From contig JAXGMQ010000001.1 in NCBI GenBank assembly GCA_040768585.1, positions 620,001-684,000 on the forward strand: a stretch of 64,000 nucleotides of DNA. The letters are read 5' to 3'. Each line of letters opens with the position of its first letter. Positions within the stretch are counted from its first letter, which is position 1. Made by a program: the position numbers and the translations under genes. Below are positions 8,038-15,725 of the stretch, piece by piece. Source of the stretch: JAXGMQ01 sp040768585 (lineage in GTDB: Bacteria > Caldisericota > Caldisericia > JAAYUI01). The notes under the pieces are model-generated. The model searched no databases and was not told the origin of the DNA. It saw only the letters and a list, made by a program, of their open reading frames with translations.

Positions 8038-9360
8038 ATGGAAAAGGTAACTGTTATCGGTCTTGGTTATGTTGGTCTTCCGCTTTCACTTGTGCTTTGG
8101 GACGCAGGATTTGAGGTTTTCGGACTGGATGTGCGGGAGGACTACATAAAACAGGTTGAATCAGGAACTGTTGTGATGGCTGAGAGTTTCAAGGGAAAAC
8201 CTATCCAAGATGTTCTAAAAGAAGCCGTCGCGTCCGGCAGATACCACCCCACAACCGACCCAGACAAAGCCCTAGGCTACGAAAAACAGCAAATCATCAT
8301 GACGGTTGGTATCCCACTCTCTGACAACAAAGCAGACACCACCATGCTCGAAGGCGCACTTTCAACACTTGCCCCAAGGCTCAAGAGGGGGGCTCTAGTT
8401 ATCGCAAGGTCAACACTCATTGTTGGGTACACCAGGAATTTTATCGCCAGGAGGATATACGACCTTACGAGTTTGTGTTCCCGAGTAGATTATCACCTGG
8501 CTTTCTCATCTGAGCGTATGGCAGAGGGAGCTGCGTTTGAGGAGCTTGTTGGGATGACAACTCCAGTTGCAGGCATCACACCCGAAGCAACGGAGGCAGC
8601 AGCAACACTTCTTGAGAGGATGGGAATCAAAAACGTTGTCAGGGCTTCTTGCCCTGAGGCAGTAGAAACTGCAAAGGTTTTTGAGAACATAGCACGAGAC
8701 GTCAACATCGCACTCGCCAATGAATACGCCAACTTCTGCGCCGCCTACAACCTCGACACCAGGGAGGTTCTTGACCTTGTCAGAACCCACAAACGTGTTG
8801 GATTTTTGCACCAGCCAGGCCCAGGCGTTGGTGGTCACTGTCTTCCTCAGGCGATGCACTACCTAAAACCAACCGCAGATGGGATTGGTGCGGTGTTGCC
8901 TGTTATCGAGACAGCGAGACAGGCAAACATCGAACAACCCGTTCACATAGCCGAGATTGCCATCATTTGGGTAAAGAAGAATGCTGTTCCCAACCCAAAG
9001 GTTGCCATACTGGGTCTTGCCATGAAAGACTTCTCAACCGATGCCAGGTGGAGTCCAGCTGTTGATATCGCAAGAAGGATAAGCCAAGAGCAGGATATTG
9101 AGCTTGTGGTTTGGGATCCGCTTGTGGACAGGAGTCATATAGATATCAATCTAAACTTTGCAGATTCGCTTGAGGAGGCGGTCAAGGACGCATGTGTTGT
9201 AATCACTGGAGCTCGCCAACTCCCATTCCCCGAAGGGGGAGAAAATGCTGATATCAAATTGCTCTCTGGCATGAAAAAAACAGGACTTGTCATCGACTCA
9301 CGTTTTGCTTTCGACAGAGACGAAGCGATTGAGGCAAGCTACGAGTACATCGCTCTCTGA
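8038..9360 (+). CDS. UDP-ManNAc/UDP-glucose-type nucleotide-sugar dehydrogenase
   Basis: 440 residues. It oxidises the C6 hydroxyl of a nucleotide sugar to the uronic acid with 2 NAD+. The N-terminal Rossmann motif is VIGLGYVGLPLS (residue 5 on); the central domain has FENIARDVNIALANE; the catalytic Cys is in GPGVGGHCLP near residue 267; the C-terminal domain starts at VAILGLAMKDFSTDARWSPA. The ENxxRDVNIA and GGHC spacing is closer to WecC-type UDP-N-acetylmannosaminuronate dehydrogenases than to Ugd, but the substrate cannot be fixed. ATG 8038 fits the family start; no clear ribosome site precedes it. There are no other polysaccharide genes next to it. Confidence 0.88.
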   Translation: MEKVTVIGLGYVGLPLSLVLWDAGFEVFGLDVREDYIKQVESGTVVMAESFKGKPIQDVLKEAVASGRYHPTTDPDKALGYEKQQIIMTVGIPLSDNKADTTMLEGALSTLAPRLKRGALVIARSTLIVGYTRNFIARRIYDLTSLCSRVDYHLAFSSERMAEGAAFEELVGMTTPVAGITPEATEAAATLLERMGIKNVVRASCPEAVETAKVFENIARDVNIALANEYANFCAAYNLDTREVLDLVRTHKRVGFLHQPGPGVGGHCLPQAMHYLKPTADGIGAVLPVIETARQANIEQPVHIAEIAIIWVKKNAVPNPKVAILGLAMKDFSTDARWSPAVDIARRISQEQDIELVVWDPLVDRSHIDINLNFADSLEEAVKDACVVITGARQLPFPEGGENADIKLLSGMKKTGLVIDSRFAFDRDEAIEASYEYIAL

Positions 9361-9406
9361 GTGGAAATACTTGACATCAAAAACACAAAAGGGCATGATT
9401 TGACAC

Positions 9407-9826
9407 ATGGGTAAACGTTTTATCACAAACTGGTTTCGACTTGTCGAGTATTTTCTCTACAGCTACACCGGAGCGATGGGTATCTCTCTCATCTTCCTGA
9501 TACTCACCGATTACATTGACATATATTTTATTTTCATGACTGTTTTATTCCCTGGTTTCTTGTTGCTTGGGACACTCCGTTATTACAGCACCACAGAGCA
9601 CAGCAAAAGAGAGTCTAGAAGACTCTCACTCTTCTGGCTACCAGCTCAGGTGGTGTTTGACTTTGTCTTACTCGTCGGTGTTATTGGCTATACCCCAGCA
9701 CAGATTTACATCGGGGGGCTCCCCTGGATTGCAATCGGCTACATCTTCACATTTTTTGCCCCGTGGATAGCTGATGGTATCGAGAAGAGAAAACGCCTGC
9801 AACGAAGTAGAGTCGAATCAATCTAG
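9407..9826 (+). CDS. Four-helix membrane protein, unknown function
   Basis: 139 residues with four predicted membrane helices, at about 16-36, 42-58, 76-95 and 100-118, and a basic cytoplasmic tail (EKRKRLQRSR). It starts 46 bases after the dehydrogenase gene on the same strand and may be cotranscribed. I recognise no family. The ribosome site is weak. Basic flanks suggest both termini are inside the cell. Confidence 0.65.
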   Translation: MGKRFITNWFRLVEYFLYSYTGAMGISLIFLILTDYIDIYFIFMTVLFPGFLLLGTLRYYSTTEHSKRESRRLSLFWLPAQVVFDFVLLVGVIGYTPAQIYIGGLPWIAIGYIFTFFAPWIADGIEKRKRLQRSRVESI

Positions 9827-9907
9827 TCAATTATTTAAAAGTCCAATAGCCATTTTGATCCCCTGATTCAAACACACACAGAGTACTCCGCTGTCTTTCA
9901 TGTGGTC

Positions 9908-9935
9908 TTGACATGTGCATTAATTCTGGTAATGT
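9908..9935 (+). promoter_or_regulatory. Sigma70 promoter of the rrf2-ferredoxin-hcp operon
   Basis: TTGACA at 9908-9913, a 16-base spacer, and TAATGT at 9930-9935. Transcription would start near 9942, about 22 bases ahead of the regulator ATG at 9964. Confidence 0.7.
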
Positions 9936-9944
9936 TTTACCAGA
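9925..9944 (+). promoter_or_regulatory. Palindromic operator, probable Rrf2 site
   Basis: TCTGGTAA, a 4-base centre TGTT, then TTACCAGA: a perfect 8-base inverted repeat covering the -10 element of the promoter. Its place immediately upstream of an Rrf2-family gene suggests autorepression, as for NsrR and IscR. The exact site and its binding protein are inferred. Confidence 0.65.
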
Positions 9945-9963
9945 TTACCTGATAAGGAGGAAC

Positions 9964-10404
9964 ATGAACTTCTTCAAACTCAGCGAAGCGGCATCAATTG
10001 CTCTTCATAGCTGTATCTACCTATCAAGAAACACCGACAGAACTGTCACATCCCAGGAAATTTCACAAACATTGCACTCATCAAAAGACCACACGGACAA
10101 GGTTATGCAAAGGCTTACAAAAGCGGGGGTAATCAAAACAAAACGTGGGCCAGCTGGAGGCTACCAGCTTGCAAAGGATTTAGACAAGTTATCTATGCTC
10201 GAAGTCTATGAGGCAATCGAGGGCGATATCTCACAGGTAGAGTGCCCGCTGAATATGGCATTTTGTGGCGGACACGGCTGCATAATGGGCGATTTGTTCG
10301 TATCGATTCAAAACCAAGTCAGAGACTATCTGGAAAATACCAGCATGCAGAAACTCAGTGAATCCGTTTGGATTGGAGGAGTTAAATGGCAATCCGAGAA
10401 ATAG
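9964..10404 (+). CDS. Rrf2-family Fe-S transcriptional regulator (NsrR/IscR-like)
   Basis: 146 residues. The ATG at 9964 follows AAGGAGG at ideal spacing; an earlier in-frame ATG lies inside the promoter. It has the N-terminal winged helix (residues about 1-70, with the family loop KRGPAGGYQLA) and the dimer helix. Three Cys, C94, C101 and C106 (C-x6-C-x4-C), sit where Rrf2 regulators bind an Fe-S cluster; IscR and NsrR use C-x5-C-x5-C, so the spacing is shifted by one. With hcp two genes downstream, it most likely senses nitric oxide or redox state and controls this operon, including itself. Its stop overlaps the ferredoxin gene by 19 bases, which implies coupling. Confidence 0.88.
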   Translation: MNFFKLSEAASIALHSCIYLSRNTDRTVTSQEISQTLHSSKDHTDKVMQRLTKAGVIKTKRGPAGGYQLAKDLDKLSMLEVYEAIEGDISQVECPLNMAFCGGHGCIMGDLFVSIQNQVRDYLENTSMQKLSESVWIGGVKWQSEK

Positions 10405-11102
10405 TGAAAATTGATGAAGACAAGTGCGACGGTTGTGGGCTTTGTGTGCCGTCTTGTCACGAGGGAGCAATCAAGATTATTGATGGCAAAGCAAGGCTTA
10501 TCGCTGACAACATGTGCGATGGGCTTGGTAACTGCCTTGGTGAGTGTCCAAGGGGAGCAATCACAATCGAGAAACGGGAAGCAACCGAGTATGACGAAGA
10601 GCTTGTTCAGAAAATGAAGCTCGAACACGATGAAAAGGCTGCAGAGAAACCTCTTGCCTGCGGTTGTCCGGGCTCTCATTCGAGAACATTGAAACAAACC
10701 ACAACAAAGTCAGAAGAGAACACAACAGACACCATTGAATCAAGACTCATCCACTGGCCTGTGCAGCTCCATCTTGTGCCACCCTCCGCTTCATACCTCA
10801 AAAACGCTGATATTTTGTTCGTTGCTGACTGTGTGCCTTTTGCATATGCCGACTTTCACAGAAAAATTCTCAAGGACAAACCTGTTATTGTCGGTTGCCC
10901 AAAGCTAGATGACGCGAACTACTATGTGGAGAAACTGGCTGACATCATAAAAACAGCAAATATCTCAAGCATAACTGTTGTCAAGATGGAAGTACCATGC
11001 TGCTCAGGGCTTGTTGCAATCACCAAGATGGCAGAACAGAAAGCTGGAGTGGAAATCCCCGTGTATGAGCTGACCATCTCGGTAGATGGTCACATCAAAT
11101 AA
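10386..11102 (+). CDS. 4Fe-4S ferredoxin-domain protein, likely electron donor to Hcp
   Basis: 238 residues. The N-terminal ferredoxin domain has CDGCGLCVPSC (C14, C17, C20, C24) and a second motif CDGLGNCLGECP (C44, C50, C54) that lacks the usual fourth Cys at position 47. Then comes CGCPGS near residue 93 and a C-terminal domain (about 125-238) with ADCVPFAYADFH, a VGCPKLDD motif and MEVPCCSGL, giving more Cys for metal or cluster binding. Proteins of this type are found beside hcp or similar redox genes in anaerobes, so the role inferred is passing electrons to Hcp. It starts inside the regulator gene and is preceded by TTGGAGGAG. Cytoplasmic, with no signal. Confidence 0.82.
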   Translation: MAIREIVKIDEDKCDGCGLCVPSCHEGAIKIIDGKARLIADNMCDGLGNCLGECPRGAITIEKREATEYDEELVQKMKLEHDEKAAEKPLACGCPGSHSRTLKQTTTKSEENTTDTIESRLIHWPVQLHLVPPSASYLKNADILFVADCVPFAYADFHRKILKDKPVIVGCPKLDDANYYVEKLADIIKTANISSITVVKMEVPCCSGLVAITKMAEQKAGVEIPVYELTISVDGHIK

Positions 11103-11127
11103 AAAAACCAACCTAAGGAGAGAGAAT

Positions 11128-12774
11128 ATGAACATGTTTTGTTATGAGTGCGAACAGGCAGCCAAAGGAACTGGCTGCACGCAGATGGGTGTTTGCGGTA
11201 AAACACCAGAGGTTGCAAAGCTTCAAGACCTTCTGATTCACGCTGTAAAGGGCATCTCGATGTACGCCCACAGAGCAAGACAGCTTGGAGCCGTTGATCA
11301 TGATGTTGACAAATTTACACTTGAAGCGCTCTTCACGATTGTGACAAACGTTGACTTCGACCCAGCAAGAATCCAAGGAATACTCCTTGACGCAGCAAAA
11401 TTTAGAGACCAGATCAAGGCAAAGTATGAGGATGCCTGCAAAAGCAAGGGCATAACCCCAGAAACACTCTCAGGACCTGCTGCCTGGAAACCTGCTGACA
11501 CACTCGATGGATTAGTTGCACAAGGGTGGGAAGTCTCAGTACCAAACTCCAGAGAGAAGCTTGGTGACTCGCTGGCAGGGCTTGACCAGTTTGCCCTATA
11601 TGGGCTCATGGGCGCGGCAGCTTACGCAGACCACGCCATGATTCTTGGTGTGTGGTCAGATGAAGTGATGGGTGAATTTCATAGATTGATTGACTTCCTG
11701 GCGTCTGACCATGAGCTTGGTGACAGCGTTGGAAAAGCACTTGAGGTTGGCGCTCTCAACCTGAAGGTGATGGAAATGCTAGATAAAGCCAACACAGATA
11801 CCTATGGACACCCAGAGCCAACACAGGTGCAGGTAACTCCAAAGGCTGGTAAAGCCATCCTTGTCTCGGGGCATGACCTCAAAGACTTGGAGCTGCTTCT
11901 TAGGCAAACGGAGGGGAAGGATATCAATATCTATACCCACTCTGAGATGCTCCCAGCAAATGCTTATCCAGAGCTCAAAAAGTACAAGCACCTCGCTGGA
12001 AACTACGGTGGAGCTTGGCAAGACCAGCATGCTGAGTTTGACACATTCCCTGGCGCAATCCTTATGACCACAAACTGCATCCAGAAACCAAGAGACAGCT
12101 ACCACGACCGCATCTTCACCACGGGTCTTGTTGCTTGGCCTGGAGTTACCCACATTGCAAACAAGGACTTCACCCCTGTTATCGACGCAGCCCTCAAAGC
12201 AGACGGTTTCGCAGAAAACGGGGAAGATAAATCAATCACGGTTGGGTTTGCCAGAAACACAGTCATGTCAGTTGCTGGCAAAGTCATCGATGCTGTGAAG
12301 GCTGGCAAAATCAGAAGATTCTTCCTTGTCGGTGGTTGCGACGGAGCAAAGTCTGGAAGAAACTACTACACAGACCTTGCCAAGCAGATACCAGATGATT
12401 GCATTATCTTGACACTCGCTTGCGGTAAATACAGATTCAACAAACTCGATTTTGGTGACATCGACGGAATTCCAAGACTTCTTGATGTCGGTCAGTGCAA
12501 CGACGCATATTCTGCAATCCAGATTGCTGTTGCTCTTGCAAACGCTTTTGAGTGCGGAGTGAATGACCTTCCACTCTCACTTATCCTCTCCTGGTATGAG
12601 CAGAAGGCTGTTGCAATACTCTTGACGCTTCTCCACCTTGGTATCAAAAACATCCGCATAGGCCCGAGTTTGCCAGCTGCAATCACACCAGATGTTCTAA
12701 ATGTTCTGGTTGAGAACTTCAACATCATGCCAATATCCACCCCTGAGGAGGACCTGAAAGTGATTTTAAACTAA
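11128..12774 (+). CDS. hcp: Hydroxylamine reductase (hybrid-cluster protein)
   Basis: 548 residues. Hcp reduces hydroxylamine to ammonia in vitro and acts as an NO reductase in some bacteria, so it works in nitrosative stress defence. The N-terminal cluster motif is C-x2-C-x8-C-x5-C (CYECEQAAKGTGCTQMGVC), the form seen in strict anaerobes such as Desulfovibrio rather than that of E. coli. The hybrid-cluster ligands are recognisable by context: His in VSGHDL, Glu in THSEML, Cys in MTTNCIQ, GGCDG, LACGKYRF and GQCND, and Glu in SWYEQKA. The ATG at 11128 follows AAGGAGAG. It is the last gene of the operon with rrf2 and the ferredoxin and is followed by a terminator. Confidence 0.97.
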   Translation: MNMFCYECEQAAKGTGCTQMGVCGKTPEVAKLQDLLIHAVKGISMYAHRARQLGAVDHDVDKFTLEALFTIVTNVDFDPARIQGILLDAAKFRDQIKAKYEDACKSKGITPETLSGPAAWKPADTLDGLVAQGWEVSVPNSREKLGDSLAGLDQFALYGLMGAAAYADHAMILGVWSDEVMGEFHRLIDFLASDHELGDSVGKALEVGALNLKVMEMLDKANTDTYGHPEPTQVQVTPKAGKAILVSGHDLKDLELLLRQTEGKDINIYTHSEMLPANAYPELKKYKHLAGNYGGAWQDQHAEFDTFPGAILMTTNCIQKPRDSYHDRIFTTGLVAWPGVTHIANKDFTPVIDAALKADGFAENGEDKSITVGFARNTVMSVAGKVIDAVKAGKIRRFFLVGGCDGAKSGRNYYTDLAKQIPDDCIILTLACGKYRFNKLDFGDIDGIPRLLDVGQCNDAYSAIQIAVALANAFECGVNDLPLSLILSWYEQKAVAILLTLLHLGIKNIRIGPSLPAAITPDVLNVLVENFNIMPISTPEEDLKVILN

Positions 12775-12807
12775 CCAACAAATCGCAAACCTCTCGATGC
12801 TAGATAC

Positions 12808-12841
12808 AAAAATACACCCATACAAGGATGGGTGTATTTTT
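12808..12841 (+). terminator. Intrinsic terminator after hcp
   Basis: A perfect 13-base-pair stem (AAAAATACACCCA at 12808-12820 with 12829-12841), an 8-base loop and a T-run. It closes the rrf2-ferredoxin-hcp operon. Confidence 0.92.
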
Positions 12842-12859
12842 GTTTTCTTCGTGCATTAG

Positions 12860-12888
12860 TTGACCTTTTTTGGCAGATGTGCTAAAAG
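12860..12888 (+). promoter_or_regulatory. Sigma70 promoter of tRNA-Gly
   Basis: TTGACC at 12860-12865, a 17-base spacer and TAAAAG at 12883-12888. Transcription would start about 20 bases upstream of the tRNA. Confidence 0.55.
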
Positions 12889-12917
12889 ATTGTCCTAGCT
12901 TTTCATTTGTGTGGAGC

Positions 12918-12993
12918 GCGGGTGTAGCTCATTTGGTAGAGCACTAGCCTTCCAAGCTGGTGGTAGCGGGTTCGAGTCCCGTCGCCCGCTCCA
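12918..12993 (+). tRNA. tRNA-Gly (anticodon TCC)
   Basis: A 76-base cloverleaf: acceptor GCGGGTG pairs with CGCCCGC (one G-U), D-arm GCTC/GAGC, anticodon stem CTAGC/GCTGG with loop CTTCCAA, T-loop TTCGAGT, and an encoded CCA end. The anticodon TCC at 12951-12953 reads GGA and GGG codons. Confidence 0.97.
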
Positions 12994-12997
12994 TTTT

Positions 12998-13798
12998 TCA
13001 CTCCTGCATAACCGCAAGTTGTGTGTCACTGCTTTCTTTCGTCTTGCCCTCTGCAATATTAAGCCTCACAATTACTGCAAAAGTAAATAGCGTGATTGAC
13101 ACAATATAGAATATTATGACCCAGTGGAATATCTCGCCCGCGATAAGTAGTGTGATATATTGCATAACGTGATATATGGTTATCGCAACGCCCGTGTAGC
13201 CAATCAAACCATAGTAGTAAAAATACTTGGTGTTGTAGGACACAAAAAGTAGGGCAACAGATAAAATAAGAATCAATACATCGAATGAAAAATACACATA
13301 CCTTGCAAATATCCCTGATTGCGCCATGTTGGAGTTCAAAAGCACGGACATAATGACAATGAATACGATTGCGTATGCAACTGGGACATAAACGTTTCTC
13401 ACTCTACTTGCGTACTTTGTTAGACTCGTAACTGCAAGAATCAGTGCAGTGACCATAGTCACAAAAGCAACGACCGCAAGTATCATAAAAACAATGTAGT
13501 AGACTTGTGTGTTGTTTAACGCAAATGCTTTCATAAGATAATCAAAGCAATCAAATACCAGGAGGACAACGATCAAAGCATAGAAAAATATCCAAGCTTT
13601 TTTGTCAAGATCTCCGTCTGGGATTTTTTTTATCAGCCTGAAACCCAAGATGGCGCAAATGGTCATTAAGGCTATTTCTGTTAGTCCTTGTGGGTTCAAC
13701 AATGGGTGAATGGACAAAAGATTCAGCCTGAATACGATCAACAGTGAGCCAACAACCGCAACACAAAGCGCAGATACACCAACCTTGCCGATATCCAT
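12998..13798 (-). CDS. Multi-pass membrane protein, unknown function
   Basis: About 266 residues with seven to eight predicted membrane helices and a short charged C-terminal tail (EGKTKESSDTQLAVMQE). The start at 13798 is chosen because AAAGGGAGAG precedes it and the first helix follows at once; ATG 13837 (after GAAGGA) and ATG 13852 are alternatives that add 13 or 18 residues. The layout recalls seven-helix sensor or acyltransferase-like membrane domains, but no motif is diagnostic and no catalytic domain is attached. Its stop is 4 bases from the convergent tRNA-Gly. Confidence 0.65.
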   Translation of the reverse strand: MDIGKVGVSALCVAVVGSLLIVFRLNLLSIHPLLNPQGLTEIALMTICAILGFRLIKKIPDGDLDKKAWIFFYALIVVLLVFDCFDYLMKAFALNNTQVYYIVFMILAVVAFVTMVTALILAVTSLTKYASRVRNVYVPVAYAIVFIVIMSVLLNSNMAQSGIFARYVYFSFDVLILILSVALLFVSYNTKYFYYYGLIGYTGVAITIYHVMQYITLLIAGEIFHWVIIFYIVSITLFTFAVIVRLNIAEGKTKESSDTQLAVMQE

Positions 13799-14082
13799 AG
13801 CCACTCTCCCTTTAACGGTAATTGATACCATCTCCATTGTATGTTCCTTCATAGGTGAAACATATATTAAAGATATTTACCATATGAAATAATTTATTAA
13901 TACCAATATCATGTCGCTGTTAGGCAAGATGTGCCTACTAAAAATCAAGCCATAAAACCGCGTTCACCAGTCATAAGGTATCACAAACAAAATAACTGGT
14001 ACCAAAATCTTCCTATGTTGAATACATCTGACCAATTATTTAGAATCATTGCCATACAAACAAAGAAACAGGTGGAATAATC

Positions 14083-14268
14083 ATGGATAACAAGGGATGC
14101 TCAATGCCACTCGCTATAGCCTTCTCTGCTTTGATGGCAGCATCATTTCTATACACTGGGTACTTATATGAAAACACGGTACTAATTGTCTTCGGGTACA
14201 TCCAAGCTGCTGTGACAGTCGCTGGTATTGCGGCACTCATCATCCGCAAAACAAAGGGTGAACCGTAA
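14083..14268 (+). CDS. Small two-helix membrane protein
   Basis: 61 residues: a short polar N-terminus, two hydrophobic helices (about 8-27 and 33-55) and a basic tail (RKTKGEP). AGGTGG lies about 9 bases before the ATG. The helix pattern and ribosome site favour a real gene, but it is short and unrecognised. The opposite strand is also open here (14046-14351), without a better start. Confidence 0.5.
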   Translation: MDNKGCSMPLAIAFSALMAASFLYTGYLYENTVLIVFGYIQAAVTVAGIAALIIRKTKGEP

Positions 14269-14310
14269 TCTACAGAGAGAAACGCCTCAGACGAACAAAA
14301 GAAGAAGTAA

Positions 14311-14928
14311 CTAAACCAGTCTGAGCACGTTTGCAATCTTATTTGTGTCAATCGAGTTTTGGTCTTCTATATTCTCAGCAATCACCCTGTCAACGCAAAT
14401 AATCTCGCCGCTATCAGATTTGAACAGATCCTGATTGTTCCAGTGGATTCGCCATGGATGATACATCCCGAGGAGTTGGCCGCTATGAAATGGTTTGTCC
14501 ACTGATGATTTTAGGAATGGCTTGTCCACAAAAACCGACACCGCATTCAATCCGTGGGGGCTTGTAATGCTCTGCAAATGAGCAAACATAGCCTCCCTAT
14601 GGTCAAGTGGAACAAGGTTGACCATTCCAACAGACAGGACAACATCAAACGGACCACCGAGATTTGTCGACGTTGGCTCCTCCACTCGCGATTCGATCGA
14701 GATACCTGCCTCGCGAGCCCATTTATTCAGCTTGTCGATGGCATCTTGTGAGGAGTCTATGGCGGTGACTTTGTAGCCCTGACTCGCCAGGAACACAACA
14801 TTCCTACCGTCGCCAACACCCCAGACAAGTACTGTTTTATAGTCCTCAGGCTCAACAAATTCCCAAAGTTTCATACAGGTGGTGGTGGGAGCAGCGCCCC
14901 ATGTAACGGTGTTTTGTGATTGTCTCAT
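14311..14928 (-). CDS. SAM-dependent methyltransferase (TehB-like)
   Basis: 205 residues with a class I methyltransferase fold. Motif I is VLVWGVGDGRNVVFLASQG near residue 33 (VWGVGDGRN in place of the common DLGCGxGRN); motif II has the acidic VTAIDSS; motif IV is FDVVLSVGMVNLV. The order and spacing resemble TehB/UbiE-type enzymes that methylate small molecules or metalloids. The C-terminal part (about 150-205) is not typical. The first motif residues are unusual but keep the glycine turn. There is no strong ribosome site and no informative neighbour, so the substrate is unknown. Confidence 0.75.
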   Translation of the reverse strand: MRQSQNTVTWGAAPTTTCMKLWEFVEPEDYKTVLVWGVGDGRNVVFLASQGYKVTAIDSSQDAIDKLNKWAREAGISIESRVEEPTSTNLGGPFDVVLSVGMVNLVPLDHREAMFAHLQSITSPHGLNAVSVFVDKPFLKSSVDKPFHSGQLLGMYHPWRIHWNNQDLFKSDSGEIICVDRVIAENIEDQNSIDTNKIANVLRLV

Positions 14929-15059
14929 TTGAAAGAAATTTTACAATAACTTCAAAACTCAGTCAACGGTGCACCTGTTGTGTCGTTTTTGTTTTGCCGC
15001 GCTTATCTCCTTTAAGATATCGGCACCAGATACCAGTCAAATGTATCGTAAGAAATCTA

Positions 15060-15716
15060 TCAACTGTTCTGGGAATAGACCTTCTCCCTCACATATCCTG
15101 CGATTTTTGTGAAACTGGGTTTGGTCAACCAGTTCCAGAGACTCATGCCTGTCCAGAGTGAGAATATGAGGAGGAAAAAAATCTCAGCGAATGTTTGAGT
15201 AATGAAAATCACAAAAACAGATATTCCAAAGGGGATAATTGACACAATCGATGATATCATCCAAAGACTCTTCGGTAACATTTGAATCTCAAAGGCTCTC
15301 CGAAGAAGCGCTTTCATCATGGTCAGAGCCTGGGTATAATCTGGAGAACCCGCCGGCACAACGACAGATAGATCAGTATCCATCTTTGCGTTTATGATAC
15401 CTGCCAGCTCCGCTACAAATTCCTTGCTCAAATCCCTTTTGAGCGGTTTCACCTTCCGGGGGATTGAAACCTCCTGTTTGTCTCTCTTTCCCACTTTTTC
15501 TGGGAGTATGCGGAAGAAAGAACCAACCGACTGCCAGAAAGTCTGTCCTTGAGCTGATTTTTTATACTCTTCATTAGTTTGATGGTATCTTCTCTGAATC
15601 TCACAAAAGAGTCCGTCTGCCCAATCGTGGAGCTTGTCCTGATCGGCAGTCTTTAATATCTTCTCTCCTTCATATGCCTTGAAAAGATAAAAGGATGCGG
15701 ATGCGTCTATGTCCAT
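15060..15716 (-). CDS. Membrane-anchored protein, unknown function
   Basis: 218 residues: a soluble, charged N-terminal part of about 145 residues, then two membrane helices (about 150-173 and 176-195) and a short basic end. ATG 15716 follows AGGAAACCCA and lies 9 bases after the thioredoxin-fold lipoprotein gene, so it is the last gene of that operon. I do not recognise the family. Confidence 0.65.
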   Translation of the reverse strand: MDIDASASFYLFKAYEGEKILKTADQDKLHDWADGLFCEIQRRYHQTNEEYKKSAQGQTFWQSVGSFFRILPEKVGKRDKQEVSIPRKVKPLKRDLSKEFVAELAGIINAKMDTDLSVVVPAGSPDYTQALTMMKALLRRAFEIQMLPKSLWMISSIVSIIPFGISVFVIFITQTFAEIFFLLIFSLWTGMSLWNWLTKPSFTKIAGYVREKVYSQNS

Positions 15717-15725
15717 TTGGGTTTC

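Noticed and set aside
14046..14351. 101-codon minus-strand frame opposite the small two-helix gene
   Set aside because: The plus-strand frame has a ribosome site and two clean helices; this one overlaps the methyltransferase end and lacks both.
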